64,000 nt of DNA from Lentzea atacamensis (GTDB lineage Bacteria; Actinomycetota; Actinomycetes; Mycobacteriales; Pseudonocardiaceae). The position numbers were made by a program, and so were the translations under genes. The notes under the pieces were generated by a model. It had not been told where the DNA came from. It was given only the letters and a program-made list of their open reading frames with translations, and searched no databases. Position 1 is the first letter of the stretch; each line of letters starts with the position of its first letter. The DNA is taken from assembly GCF_003269295.1 (NCBI RefSeq), contig NZ_QLTT01000018.1:1-64000 (forward strand), in the 5' to 3' direction. This document shows positions 25,433 to 34,058 of this stretch, one piece after another.

Positions 25433-26512
25433 GTGAGTGAAACCGTCACGACCGCACCCGCTCCCGCGCCCCCGCCGAGGGAGCGCGGACTGACCCGCCG
25501 GACGTGGACGCTGATCGTCAGCTTCCTAGTGGTGGCGGCACTCGGACTGCTCGGCGGTTTCGCCAGAGTCCCGTACGTCGCGCTGGGCCCCGGCCCGACC
25601 TACGACGTGCTCGGCAAGGTCAAGGACGCCGACGTGATCTCGGTGGAAGGCCAGAACACCTTCCCCACCAACGGGACACTGCGCATGACGACGGTCTCGC
25701 TCACCGACGACATGTCCCTCTTCGGCGCACTCGGCCTGTGGCTCTCCGGCCGCTACGCGCTCGCGCCGCGCGAGGAGTTCTTCAAGCCCGGCGAGTCGGA
25801 GGAGGAGGTGCAGCGCAACAACGAGCTCGCGTTCAGCGAGTCCCAGACCTCCGCGGAGGTCGCCGCACTGGACTACCTCGGCTATCCGGGCAAGGTGATC
25901 GCGAACCAGGTCACGAAGGGCAGCCCGGCGGAGAACGTGATCCCGCTCGGCGCCCGCATCATCTCGGTCAACGGCAAGCAGGTGCAGAGCTCCGCGGACG
26001 TCAGCGCCGCCCTGGAGAACACCAAGCCCGGCGACCGCATCGAGGTGGCCTTCGAGAAGGACGGCACCTCGAAGTCGACCCAGCTCACCCTCGGCACCCG
26101 CGACGACGGCCGCCCGGCGGGCTTCATCGGCATCTCGCCGGTCGACCGCGCCGACGTGCCGTTCAAGATCAAGATCAGCCTGTCTGACGTCGGCGGTCCG
26201 TCCGCGGGCCTGATCTTCGCGCTGGCGATCGTCGACAAGCTGACGCCCGGTGAGCTCAACGGCGGCAAGGCCATCGCGGGCACCGGCGAGATCACCGGCG
26301 ACGGCACGGTCAAGCCGATCGGCGGCATCGCGTTCAAGATGGTCGCGGCGAAGGAAGCGGGCGCTACGGCGTTCCTCGTGCCCTCGGCCAACTGCACGGA
26401 CGCGAAGCAGCAGGCCCCCGAGGGTCTGACGCTGATCAAGGTCGAGAACCTCAAGGACGCGGTGTCGTCGCTGGAGGCGCTGAACAAGGGCGAGCCCACC
26501 CCGGGCTGCTGA
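25433..26512 (+). CDS. PDZ domain S16 (Lon-type) membrane protease
   Basis: 359 residues from GTG 25433. One N-terminal transmembrane helix (about 22-45) is followed by a PDZ domain (LGYPGKVIANQVTKGSPAEN, then GARIISVNGKQV) and a C-terminal Lon protease domain with Ser in GGPSAGLIFALAIVDKL and Lys in GGIAFKMVAAKEAGA. The Ser-Lys dyad is intact. It belongs to the YlbL/Rv3194 group, probably cleaving membrane or cell-envelope proteins on the outer face. Confidence 0.92.
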   Translation: MSETVTTAPAPAPPPRERGLTRRTWTLIVSFLVVAALGLLGGFARVPYVALGPGPTYDVLGKVKDADVISVEGQNTFPTNGTLRMTTVSLTDDMSLFGALGLWLSGRYALAPREEFFKPGESEEEVQRNNELAFSESQTSAEVAALDYLGYPGKVIANQVTKGSPAENVIPLGARIISVNGKQVQSSADVSAALENTKPGDRIEVAFEKDGTSKSTQLTLGTRDDGRPAGFIGISPVDRADVPFKIKISLSDVGGPSAGLIFALAIVDKLTPGELNGGKAIAGTGEITGDGTVKPIGGIAFKMVAAKEAGATAFLVPSANCTDAKQQAPEGLTLIKVENLKDAVSSLEALNKGEPTPGC

Positions 26513-26691
26513 CGGCCGGTCAGCTCGAGCCTCGATGACGGGCGGATCGTCGATCCCCGGGAGCCGCCCCACCGTCTCGCGGCCCGCCTTCACGAGCTCT
26601 GCCAGGGAGATGGGGACGTGCATGGTCCCGACCAGGTCGACCGTCACAGCGGATGGTCGTCCGCTTCTCGCGAACAGCGCACAACGAGTTG

Positions 26692-26723
26692 ACAACCCCG
26701 GCGCGAGCAGGCGCCGGGGTTGT
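26692..26723. terminator. Bidirectional terminator
   Basis: A 13-base stem ACAACCCCGGCGC (26692-26704) pairs with 26711-26723, loop GAGCAG, between the protease (+) and the convergent PPA1309-like gene (-). The 180 bases between the protease stop and this stem hold no confident gene. Confidence 0.8.
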
Positions 26724-26744
26724 GCCAGCCTGGGGGTGTGACGA

Positions 26745-27284
26745 CTAGGGCCGCAGCGTGGCGAGCAGGGCGTCGGTGAGGTTGGGCGCCAGCTCGGGGT
26801 GCTCGACGACCTCTTCTGGCACCTCGACCGTTCCGCGCAGCCGCAGCACGCAGGAGACCGAACCGTCGCGCAGCACGGCCGCCACCAGGCGGGCCTCGCG
26901 GCGTGCCGGGTGCTCTGCGGCGAACCTGCGGGCCGCTTCGTCGTCCAGTTCGCCGTGGTGGAGCTCGGTCTCCGCCTCCGGGGGCAGGACCACGATCTCC
27001 TGGGCCAGCGCGCAGCCGGTGACGGCCGGCGGCCACTCGATGCCCGCGAGCGCGTCGCCCAGGTCGCCTTCCAGGGCGTCCTGCGCGATCGGCGTCAGCG
27101 GGGACGACTCCGGATCGAGCTGGTCACGCAGCTCCGGCTGCTGGGCGATCAGGTCTGAGGTGGCCACGAGGGCGAAGAGTTGCGGGGGCTGCTCCCAGCC
27201 GCCCGCACCTACGAACTCCTCAACCTCGCGGGCGACCGTCGGGAGGATGACCGCTGGCGTTTCACTCGCTGACACGCGTGTCAT
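26745..27284 (-). CDS. PPA1309 family protein
   Basis: 179 residues, soluble. The N-terminal VAREVEEFVGAGGWEQPPQL and the central WPPAVTGCALAQEIVVLPPE, plus C-terminal VLRDGSVSCVLRLRG, match the small actinobacterial PPA1309 family, found between the S16 protease and UPF0182 genes. Function unknown. The frame starts at 27284 (MTRVSAS), divergent from the UPF0182 gene. Confidence 0.85.
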   Translation of the reverse strand: MTRVSASETPAVILPTVAREVEEFVGAGGWEQPPQLFALVATSDLIAQQPELRDQLDPESSPLTPIAQDALEGDLGDALAGIEWPPAVTGCALAQEIVVLPPEAETELHHGELDDEAARRFAAEHPARREARLVAAVLRDGSVSCVLRLRGTVEVPEEVVEHPELAPNLTDALLATLRP

Positions 27285-27378
27285 CGTAAGACTGCGGGCT
27301 TCGCGGGAACCCAGGGCGTCGTCCGTAGAGTTGGACTAAACGTACGTATTGAAATTCCGCGATCCAGGAGCGTGCCTC

Positions 27379-30378
27379 GTGGCCACACGGCCTCCAGTCG
27401 GACTGCCGAAACTGTCCCGACGCAGCCGAATCCTGCTCATCGTCGGTGTTGTGCTCCTGTTCGGTCTCATCACGGGATCGCGGCTGCTCGACACCTACGT
27501 GAACTGGCTGTGGTTCGGCGAGGTGAATTTCCGCAACGTCTACAGCACAGTTCTGCTCACCCGGCTGGGTCTGTTCGTGGCCGCAGGGGTCGTGGTCGGC
27601 GGCATCGTCGCCCTGAACCTCTGGCTCGCGTACCGGTCGCGACCGGTGTTCGTGCCGGTCTCGGGGCCCGATGACCCGGTGGCCCGCTACCGCACCGTCG
27701 TGATGCGGCGGATGGGGTTGTTCGCGATCGGCATCCCCGTGTTCATCGGGTTGATCGCGGGCGCGTCGGCGCAGGCGGACTGGCAGCAGATCCAGCTGTT
27801 CCTGAACGCCCAGCCGTTCGGCGTGACGGATCCGCAGTTCGGGCACGACATCGGCTTCTACGCGTTCCAGCTGCCGTTCTACCAGTGGGTGCTGTCGTGG
27901 CTGTTCATCACGACCGCGGTGTCGTTCATCGGCGCGGTGATCGCGCACTACCTGTTCGGCGGCATCCGGCTCGCCGGTCGCGGCGGTCAGCTGTCCGGGC
28001 CCGCCCGGCTGCACCTGGCGCTGGTCGCCGGCACGTTCGTGCTGCTGAAGGCCGTCGCGTACTTCTTCGACCGGTACGAGCTGCTGCTGCACGACACCGA
28101 GAAGTTCGTCGGCGCGAGCTACACCGACCTCAACGCGGTGATGCCGGCCAAGCTGATCCTGCTGTGCATCGCGGTGTTCTGCGCGATCGCGTTCTTCGCG
28201 GGTGCGTTCATGCGCAACGTGCAGCTGCCGGCCATCGCGACGGTCCTGCTGGTGCTCTCGAGCGTGCTCGTCGGCGCGGCCTGGCCCGCGGTGCTGGAGC
28301 AGTTCTCGGTCAAGCCGAACGCCATCGCGAAGGAAGCCGAGTCGATCACGCGCAACATCGCGGCGACCCGGCAGGCGTTCGGACTGACCGACGACAAGGT
28401 CGAGACGAAGCCCTACGACGGCAAGCAGACCATCAGCAACGACCAGATCAAGACCAACGACGCGGGCACGCTCGGCAACATCCGCCTGCTCGACCCCGCG
28501 GTGCTCGCGCGGACGTTCACGCAGTTCCAGCAGCTGCGGCCGTTCTACGGCTTCCCGAACAAGCTCGACGTCGACCGGTACACAGTGGACGGCAAGCTGC
28601 GCGACTACATCGTCGCGGTGCGTGAGCTGAAGCTCGACAGCCTGCCGCAGGGCCAGCGCGACTGGATCAACCAGCACCTCATCTACACGCACGGCAACGG
28701 CTTCGTCTACGCCGAGGCCAACAAGGTCAACGCCGTGGCCGACCAGACCAACGGCGGCTACCCCGAGTTCAAGACCGGTGAGGTCGCGCCGGACGGCGCG
28801 GTCCGCAACGCCGAGAACGGCATCAAGGTCGACCAGCCGCGCACCTACTACGGCGAGCTGTTCGGCGCCAACGACTACTCGATCGTCGGCGGCCGGCCGC
28901 AGGGTTCGGCGGCGGAGTACGACACCGACGCCAAGGCCTACACCTACACCGGCTCCGGCGGCGTCCCGATCGGCGGCCTGTTCAACAAGCTCGCGTTCGC
29001 GGCCTACTACGGCGAACGGAACATCCTCTTCAACCAGTCGATCGCGGACGAGTCGAAGATCCTGTTCAAGCGCACGCCGCGCGACCGCGTGCAGGCCGTC
29101 GCGCCGTGGCTGACGGTGGACAGCGACCCGTACCCCGCCGTGGTCAACGGTCGCATCACGTGGATCGTCGACGGCTACACCACGCTCGACAGCTACCCGT
29201 ACGCGCAGCGCACGCCGCTGGGTGACGCGACGAACGACTCGCTGACCGCGGACGGCGTGGTGGTCTCGCAGGTCAACAAGCCGGTCAACTACATCCGCAA
29301 CTCGGTCAAGGCCACTGTGGACGCCTACGACGGCACGGTGAACCTGTACGCGATCGACGAGAAGGACCCCGTCCTCAAGGCGTGGATGGGCGTCTTCCCC
29401 GGCACGGTCAAGCCGAGCAGCGACATCAAGCCCGAGCTGCGCCAGCACTTCCGCTACCCGGAGGACCTGTTCAAGGTGCAGCGGCAGATGCTGTCGAAGT
29501 ACCACGTCTCGTCGCCGTCGGACTTCTACTCCGGTGTCGGCTACTGGGAGCCGCCGCAGGACCCGACGATCGACAACGTGACGACGGCGGACGCACAGCG
29601 CGACGCGGCGAGCAAGCGCAGGGACCGCCAGCCACCGTTCTACGTGCTGGCCGGTGACCCGAACGACCCGAAGAAGGTCAGCTTCCAGCTGCAGAGCCCG
29701 CTGGTCCGGGAAAACCGCGAGTTCATGGCGGCCTACGTCTCGGTCGCGTCCGATCCGGACAACTACGGCAAGATCAGCGTGCTGCAACTGACACAGGACG
29801 CCAAGGGGCCGCAGCAGATCCAGACGCAGTTCCTCACCTCCGACAACGTCAGTCGCGAGCTCAACCTGCTGGCACAGCAGAAGACGACGGTCGTCTACGG
29901 CAACCTGCTCACCCTCCCGGTTGGTGGCGCGCTGCTCTACGTCGAACCCGTCTACATCGAACGTGCCTCGCAGAACACGTCGTACCCGCAGCTGTCCAAG
30001 GTGCTCGTCTGGTACGGCGACCGGGTCGGCTACGCGTCCACGCTGAACGAGGCGCTGGACCAGGTGCTGAGCGGTGCCGGTGCGGTCGTGCCGCCACCGA
30101 GCGACAACAACGGCAACGGCCAGACCTCGACGCCGCCGACGACGCCGCCTGCCAACGGGGTGCTCAGCCCCGACCTGCAGAAGGCGATCAACGACATCGA
30201 CGCTGCGCTGGCCGACGTCAAGAAGGCTCAGCAGAGCGGCAACTTCACCGAGCTCGGCCAGGCGTACGCGCGCCTGGACGACGCGACGAAGCGGTTCAAG
30301 CAGTACAACACCGGGGCTCCCGCGGCGCCGCCGACCGGCCAGTCGTCGGTGGCTCCGTCGCCCACACCCTCGGGCTGA
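27379..30378 (+). CDS. UPF0182 family large membrane protein
   Basis: 999 residues. There are seven transmembrane helices in the first third (to about residue 320), then a large extracellular domain with DVDRYTVDGKLRDYIVAVREL, HGNGFVYAEANKVN and FPGTVKPSSDIKPELRQHFR. A Pro/Thr/Asn-rich linker and a short coiled helix (about 930-975) end in a Pro/Ser tail. The start is GTG 27379 with AGGAG 10-15 bases upstream. Family function is unknown; the position matches Rv3193c. Confidence 0.94.
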   Translation: MATRPPVGLPKLSRRSRILLIVGVVLLFGLITGSRLLDTYVNWLWFGEVNFRNVYSTVLLTRLGLFVAAGVVVGGIVALNLWLAYRSRPVFVPVSGPDDPVARYRTVVMRRMGLFAIGIPVFIGLIAGASAQADWQQIQLFLNAQPFGVTDPQFGHDIGFYAFQLPFYQWVLSWLFITTAVSFIGAVIAHYLFGGIRLAGRGGQLSGPARLHLALVAGTFVLLKAVAYFFDRYELLLHDTEKFVGASYTDLNAVMPAKLILLCIAVFCAIAFFAGAFMRNVQLPAIATVLLVLSSVLVGAAWPAVLEQFSVKPNAIAKEAESITRNIAATRQAFGLTDDKVETKPYDGKQTISNDQIKTNDAGTLGNIRLLDPAVLARTFTQFQQLRPFYGFPNKLDVDRYTVDGKLRDYIVAVRELKLDSLPQGQRDWINQHLIYTHGNGFVYAEANKVNAVADQTNGGYPEFKTGEVAPDGAVRNAENGIKVDQPRTYYGELFGANDYSIVGGRPQGSAAEYDTDAKAYTYTGSGGVPIGGLFNKLAFAAYYGERNILFNQSIADESKILFKRTPRDRVQAVAPWLTVDSDPYPAVVNGRITWIVDGYTTLDSYPYAQRTPLGDATNDSLTADGVVVSQVNKPVNYIRNSVKATVDAYDGTVNLYAIDEKDPVLKAWMGVFPGTVKPSSDIKPELRQHFRYPEDLFKVQRQMLSKYHVSSPSDFYSGVGYWEPPQDPTIDNVTTADAQRDAASKRRDRQPPFYVLAGDPNDPKKVSFQLQSPLVRENREFMAAYVSVASDPDNYGKISVLQLTQDAKGPQQIQTQFLTSDNVSRELNLLAQQKTTVVYGNLLTLPVGGALLYVEPVYIERASQNTSYPQLSKVLVWYGDRVGYASTLNEALDQVLSGAGAVVPPPSDNNGNGQTSTPPTTPPANGVLSPDLQKAINDIDAALADVKKAQQSGNFTELGQAYARLDDATKRFKQYNTGAPAAPPTGQSSVAPSPTPSG

Positions 30379-30387
30379 CCACCCGAT

Positions 30388-30417
30388 TTGCACAAAGCGC
30401 TCCACCCCGCGTAAGGT
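30388..30417 (+). promoter_or_regulatory. Predicted promoter of the first initiator tRNA
   Basis: TTGCAC (30388-30393), 18-base spacer and TAAGGT (30412-30417), ending 14 bases before the tRNA. Fits the actinobacterial TTGnCn/TAnnnT pattern. Confidence 0.5.
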
Positions 30418-30431
30418 TCTATTCATACCGA

Positions 30432-30505
30432 CGCGGGGTGGAGCAGCTCGGTAGCTCGCTGGGCTCATAACCCAGAGGTCGCAGGTTCAAATCCTGTCCC
30501 CGCTA
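30432..30505 (+). tRNA. tRNA-fMet (initiator), CAT, copy 1
   Basis: A 74-nt cloverleaf without encoded CCA. The anticodon stem GGG-CTCATAA-CCC with three consecutive G:C pairs and the unpaired first base (C1 opposite T72) are initiator hallmarks. T-arm GCAGGTTCAAATCCTGT. It is followed by its own terminator. Confidence 0.95.
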
Positions 30506-30517
30506 CAAAGCCGGGAG

Positions 30518-30552
30518 AGCCCTGTTCGCGGAGAACGCGAACAGGGCTTTTT
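30518..30552 (+). terminator. Terminator of tRNA-fMet copy 1
   Basis: A 13-base stem AGCCCTGTTCGCG (30518-30530) with 30536-30548, loop GAGAA, then TTTTT to 30552. Confidence 0.88.
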
Positions 30553-30562
30553 CGCATTTGTT

Positions 30563-30613
30563 TTGGGGGCGGAGCCCCAAGCCCCGCCCTGGGGGCAGGC
30601 CCTCAGACCCCCG
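30563..30613. repeat. Dispersed double-hairpin element, copy B
   Basis: TTGGGG/CCCCAA hairpin (30563-30580), a GCCCCGCC spacer, then CTGGGGGC-AG-GCCCTCAG (30589-30606, one G-T pair) and ACCCCCG. Same layout as 23977-24026 and 38699-38748. It lies in the gap between the two tRNA copies. Confidence 0.65.
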
Positions 30614-30750
30614 TAGGTTGAACAGGCCGCGCTGTGCCGGCGGTGAACCTGCCGATGACCTGCGGAAATCGCAGTTCGCGGGGGGTGGTGAAAACGGGTT
30701 TCCAGAGGGTGTATAGTTCTCCTTACAACAGCAAGACAAGCTAGAAGCGG

Positions 30751-30824
30751 CGCGGGGTGGAGCAGCTCGGTAGCTCGCTGGGCTCATAACCCAGAGGTCG
30801 CAGGTTCAAATCCTGTCCCCGCTA
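30751..30824 (+). tRNA. tRNA-fMet (initiator), CAT, copy 2
   Basis: Identical over all 74 bases to copy 1. It has its own likely -10 (TATAGT, 30712-30717) and its own terminator, so it is expressed separately. Flanking sequences differ, so the duplication is either old or gene-converted. Confidence 0.95.
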
Positions 30825-30830
30825 CTAGAC

Positions 30831-30862
30831 AGAAGGCCGGAGCCATCAGGCTCCGGCCTTCT
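30831..30862 (+). terminator. Terminator of tRNA-fMet copy 2
   Basis: A 14-base perfect stem AGAAGGCCGGAGCC (30831-30844) with 30849-30862, loop ATCA, followed by GCTTATTC. Confidence 0.8.
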
Positions 30863-30902
30863 GCTTATTCCCGATCAACGCGAAGAGCGCGGCCGGTGTG
30901 TT

Positions 30903-31103
30903 TCAGGTCATGTTCTCCGCCCAGTACTGGGCGCACAGCATGCTGGAGCAGATCCGCCCCTCGCCGTTGACCGTGCGGTGCTTGCGGATCTGCTTGCCGC
31001 ACACCATGCACTCGTCCTTGCCCGCCTGCTCCGGGATGCCTCCGGTCATCCACGCCACCGTGTGCGCCGCCACCTTCTTGTGGTCCAGCCACTTGATGTT
31101 CAT
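30903..31103 (-). CDS. Small zinc-finger-like protein
   Basis: 66 residues from ATG 31103, with GGAGG upstream (CGGAGGTCGGGGACG). Cys pairs in ECMVCGKQIRKHRTVNG and RICSSMLCAQYW suggest one zinc site. The N-terminus MNIKWLDHKKVAAHTVAWMT is amphipathic. Small, soluble; function unknown. Confidence 0.7.
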   Translation of the reverse strand: MNIKWLDHKKVAAHTVAWMTGGIPEQAGKDECMVCGKQIRKHRTVNGEGRICSSMLCAQYWAENMT

Positions 31104-31425
31104 CGTCCCCGACCTCCGTGGTCTCGCGAGCCTGCCTGGCAATGATCATTTTCCCGGTTGTGCAGGCGCGGGAAAGGGGTGCGCGCGGACATCACCAGGT
31201 TGTGCGACGAAGGCTCACGTCCGTCCATTCGGGTGGCTCCGGCCGGTGAGAGTCGTACCGCCGATCGAGTGAGATCGGGTGACTTTCGTTTCTGCGAAAG
31301 GCTTTTTCCATCCGGGATGGACACGGACGGTCAAGCGGCCAAACGCGTGAGGCGCGGAAACTGCCGCTTACTCAGCGAGACTTTTCGTTGCTCCGCATGG
31401 CCCAACAGGCTAGCCCGGTGATCAG
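31104..31425. other. Intergenic region without a gene
   Basis: No convincing coding frame on either strand. It holds a short stem CTTTCG/CGAAAG (31283-31288 with 31295-31300) followed by TTTTT, which may be a weak terminator or leader element, and the upstream region of the PadR gene. Confidence 0.5.
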
Positions 31426-31460
31426 CCACTGTGGACAGAACGGCTGACCATTGTGGACAG
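31426..31460 (+). promoter_or_regulatory. Direct repeat upstream of padR
   Basis: CCACTGTGGACAG (31426-31438) and CCATTGTGGACAG (31448-31460) are 13-mers with one mismatch, spaced 22 bases (two helical turns), 30 bases before the padR start. A likely operator for autoregulation; binding is inferred. Confidence 0.5.
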
Positions 31461-31489
31461 CTTCCCCCAGACGTGGGAACGTTGTCGTT

Positions 31490-31990
31490 GTGTCAGACCT
31501 GAATGCGACCGCAGCCGCCCTGCTCGGGCTGCTGCACGACGGACCCAAGACCGGTGGCCAGTTGGTGGCGGAGGCAGGAGACCGCTTCGGCGCGTTCTTC
31601 AGCGTGACCCGCAGCCAGGTGTACCGCGAGCTGCCCGCGCTGGCCGATCAGGGCCTGCTGCGACTCGGCAAGCAAGGACCGCGGTCCAGCCAGCAGTACG
31701 TGCTCACCGCGGCGGGCAAGAAGGCCTTCAAGAACTGGCTGCTGTCCGAGCCCGGCCCGGACCACCTTCGCAGCCCGCTCATCCTGCGCCTGGTGCACGC
31801 CGGCTCGCTGACCGCCAAGCAGCGAGAGGCCCTGATCACGACCGCGCGCACGACGTACGGTCAGGAGCAGGAGAGCGCGAAGAGCGCGGCCAAGACCGCT
31901 GAGGACCCCTACGCGAAGGCGGTGGCCGAGTTCGGCCTGGCTCACGCGAAGGCCGTTCTCAAGCTGCTCGACGCGATTCCGACCGCGTAG
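31490..31990 (+). CDS. PadR family transcriptional regulator
   Basis: 166 residues from GTG 31490. The winged helix ATAAALLGLLHDGPKTGGQL through SRSQVYRELPALADQGLL plus the wing QYVLTAAGKKAFKNWL is followed by a C-terminal dimerisation helix pair (about 110-160). PadR proteins repress efflux or stress genes and their own gene. A 22-base-spaced direct repeat lies just upstream. The signal sensed is unknown. Confidence 0.9.
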   Translation: MSDLNATAAALLGLLHDGPKTGGQLVAEAGDRFGAFFSVTRSQVYRELPALADQGLLRLGKQGPRSSQQYVLTAAGKKAFKNWLLSEPGPDHLRSPLILRLVHAGSLTAKQREALITTARTTYGQEQESAKSAAKTAEDPYAKAVAEFGLAHAKAVLKLLDAIPTA

Positions 31991-32003
31991 AAGAGAGCGC
32001 CAG

Positions 32004-32034
32004 CAGCACCGGTCGCGAACTGTGACCGGTGCTG
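32004..32034 (+). terminator. Terminator after padR
   Basis: An 11-base perfect stem CAGCACCGGTC (32004-32014) with 32024-32034, followed by a T-rich CTTTTG. It lies 15 bases before prfB, so prfB needs its own promoter or read-through. Confidence 0.65.
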
Positions 32035-32049
32035 GCGTAATCTTTTGTC

Positions 32050-33153
32050 GTGAACCCGGACGTCGAAGCAGACATCAAGGACCTCTCCGCCACCCTTTCC
32101 AGCATCGAGGCGGTGATGGACCTCGATGCCCTGCGCGCCGCGGTCGCGGACTTGGAGGAGCAGGCAGCGCGCCCTGACCTCTGGAACGACCAGGAGAAGG
32201 CGCAGCAGGTCACCAGCCAGCTCTCCCACAAGCAGGGTGAGCTGCGTCGCATCACCGGCCTGCGGGAACGGCTCGACGACCTTCCGCTGCTCTACGAGCT
32301 CGCGGAGGAGGCCGAGGACGCCGACGCCCAGGCCGACGCCGACAACGAGCGGGCGAAGCTGCGCGAGGAGATCGCGAGCCTCGAGGTCCGCACGCTGCTG
32401 TCCGGCGAGTACGACGAGCGCAACGCGCTGGTCACCATTCGTGCCGAGGCCGGTGGCGTCGACGCCGCGGACTTCGCCGAGATGCTGCTGCGCATGTACT
32501 CGCGCTGGGCCGAGCGCCACAACTACGGCATCGAGGTGTTCGACACCTCGTACGCGGAAGAGGCGGGCATCAAGTCCGCCACGTTCCGCGTCACGGCGCC
32601 GTACGCCTACGGCACGCTGAGCGTCGAGCAGGGCACGCACCGTCTCGTGCGCATCTCGCCGTTCGACAACCAGGGCCGTCGCCAGACGTCGTTCGCCGGT
32701 GTCGAGGTCGTGCCCGTCGTCGAGCAGACCGACCACGTCGAGATCGACGAGAAGGACCTGCGCGTCGACGTCTACCGCTCGTCCGGCCCCGGTGGTCAGG
32801 GCGTCAACACGACCGACTCGGCGGTCCGCCTCACGCACATCCCGACCGGCATCGTGGTGTCCTGCCAGAACGAGCGCTCGCAGCTGCAGAACAAGGCGAC
32901 CGCCATGAACGTCCTGCAGGCGAAGCTGCTCGAGCGGCGCAGGCAGGAGGAGCAGGCGAAGATGGACGCGCTGAAGGACTCCGGCTCCAGCTGGGGCAAC
33001 CAGATGCGCTCCTACGTGCTGCACCCGTACCAGATGGTCAAGGACCTCCGGAACAACCACGAGGTCGGCAACCCGTCGGCGGTGCTCGACGGGGAGATCG
33101 ACGACTTCCTCGAGGCCGGCATCCGGTGGCGCAAGCAGTCCCAGCAGGGGTAG
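32050..33153 (+). CDS. prfB: Peptide chain release factor 2
   Basis: 367 residues. The stop-codon recognition motif SPF (ISPFDNQGRRQTSFAG) marks RF2, and GGQ (SSGPGGQGVNTTDSAVRLTH) is the catalytic loop. It recognises UGA and UAA. The start is GTG 32050. The reading frame is continuous, so the RF2 autoregulatory +1 frameshift known in many bacteria is absent, as is usual in actinobacteria. It lies upstream of ftsEX-smpB. Confidence 0.97.
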   Translation: MNPDVEADIKDLSATLSSIEAVMDLDALRAAVADLEEQAARPDLWNDQEKAQQVTSQLSHKQGELRRITGLRERLDDLPLLYELAEEAEDADAQADADNERAKLREEIASLEVRTLLSGEYDERNALVTIRAEAGGVDAADFAEMLLRMYSRWAERHNYGIEVFDTSYAEEAGIKSATFRVTAPYAYGTLSVEQGTHRLVRISPFDNQGRRQTSFAGVEVVPVVEQTDHVEIDEKDLRVDVYRSSGPGGQGVNTTDSAVRLTHIPTGIVVSCQNERSQLQNKATAMNVLQAKLLERRRQEEQAKMDALKDSGSSWGNQMRSYVLHPYQMVKDLRNNHEVGNPSAVLDGEIDDFLEAGIRWRKQSQQG

Positions 33154-33174
33154 CGGAACTGGTCTGAGGTGAAG

Positions 33175-33213
33175 AGCACGTTCGGCCACCAGGTGGTCCG
33201 AACGTGCTTTTTT
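33175..33213 (+). terminator. Terminator of prfB
   Basis: A stem AGCACGTTCGG (33175-33185) with 33198-33208, extendable by an inner CCACC/GGTGG, followed by T6. ftsE then starts from its own promoter region. Confidence 0.85.
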
Positions 33214-33329
33214 CGTCAACCGGTTGTGCCGCTCTGACCACGCCATGTGGAGGTTTCTGTCCGCCCTTCCGGGGCCGGAAGTTAACCGGAACGGGGGCTT
33301 TACCCCGGCCATGGGTAGACTCGCGCCTC

Positions 33330-34019
33330 GTGATTCGCCTCGAACACGTTTCCAAGGTCTACAAGACCTCCACGCGTCCCGCGCTCGACGACGTGTCCGT
33401 CGAGGTGGACAAGGGTGAGTTCGTGTTCCTGATCGGGCCTTCCGGGTCCGGTAAGTCGACGTTCTTGCGCCTGTTGCTGCGCGAAGAGGTGCCGACCAGG
33501 GGACGCGTCTACGTGTCCAACTTCGACGTCGCCAAGATGTCGCGGCGCAGGGTCCCCCGCCTGCGTCAGTCCATCGGCTGCGTGTTCCAGGACTTCCGCC
33601 TGCTGCCGACGAAGACGGTCGCCGAGAACGTGGCCTTCGCGCTGGAGGTCATCGGCAAGCCGCGCAACACCATCGTCAAGGTGGTGCCCGAGGTGCTGCA
33701 GCTGGTGGGTCTCGACGGCAAGGAGGACCGGTTCCCGACCGAGCTGTCGGGTGGTGAGCAGCAGCGCGTCGCGATCGCCCGTGCGTTCGTGAACCGGCCG
33801 CTGGTTCTCATCGCCGACGAGCCGACCGGAAACCTGGACCCCGACACGAGCCAGGACATCATGTTGCTGCTGGAGCGGATCAACCGCACCGGCACGACGG
33901 TCATCATGGCCACTCACGACCACGGCATCGTCGACTCGATGCGCCGCCGTGTGGTGGAGCTGGCGTTCGGCAAGGTCGTCCGTGATGACGCGCGCGGTGT
34001 TTACGGCGTCGGCCGTTAA
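33330..34019 (+). CDS. ftsE: Cell division ATP-binding protein FtsE
   Basis: 229 residues from GTG 33330. ABC ATPase motifs: Walker A GPSGSGKST, Q-loop VFQDFRLLPTKTV, signature LSGGEQQR, Walker B VLIADEPTGNLDP and a switch His in MATHDHGIV. It powers FtsX to activate septal peptidoglycan hydrolases. It starts 116 bases after the prfB terminator and is followed 39 bases later by ftsX. Confidence 0.96.
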   Translation: MIRLEHVSKVYKTSTRPALDDVSVEVDKGEFVFLIGPSGSGKSTFLRLLLREEVPTRGRVYVSNFDVAKMSRRRVPRLRQSIGCVFQDFRLLPTKTVAENVAFALEVIGKPRNTIVKVVPEVLQLVGLDGKEDRFPTELSGGEQQRVAIARAFVNRPLVLIADEPTGNLDPDTSQDIMLLLERINRTGTTVIMATHDHGIVDSMRRRVVELAFGKVVRDDARGVYGVGR

Positions 34020-34058
34020 ACACTCCTAACCCCCGACCCCCAAGGAACCCCGCCCCCG

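Noticed and set aside
27262..30468. A 1,068-codon minus-strand open frame
   Set aside because: It is the shadow of the UPF0182 gene: Arg/Val/His-rich without domains; the plus-strand protein has clear family motifs.
32050..32130. Programmed frameshift in prfB
   Set aside because: The frame is continuous from GTG 32050, with no in-frame TGA near codon 26.
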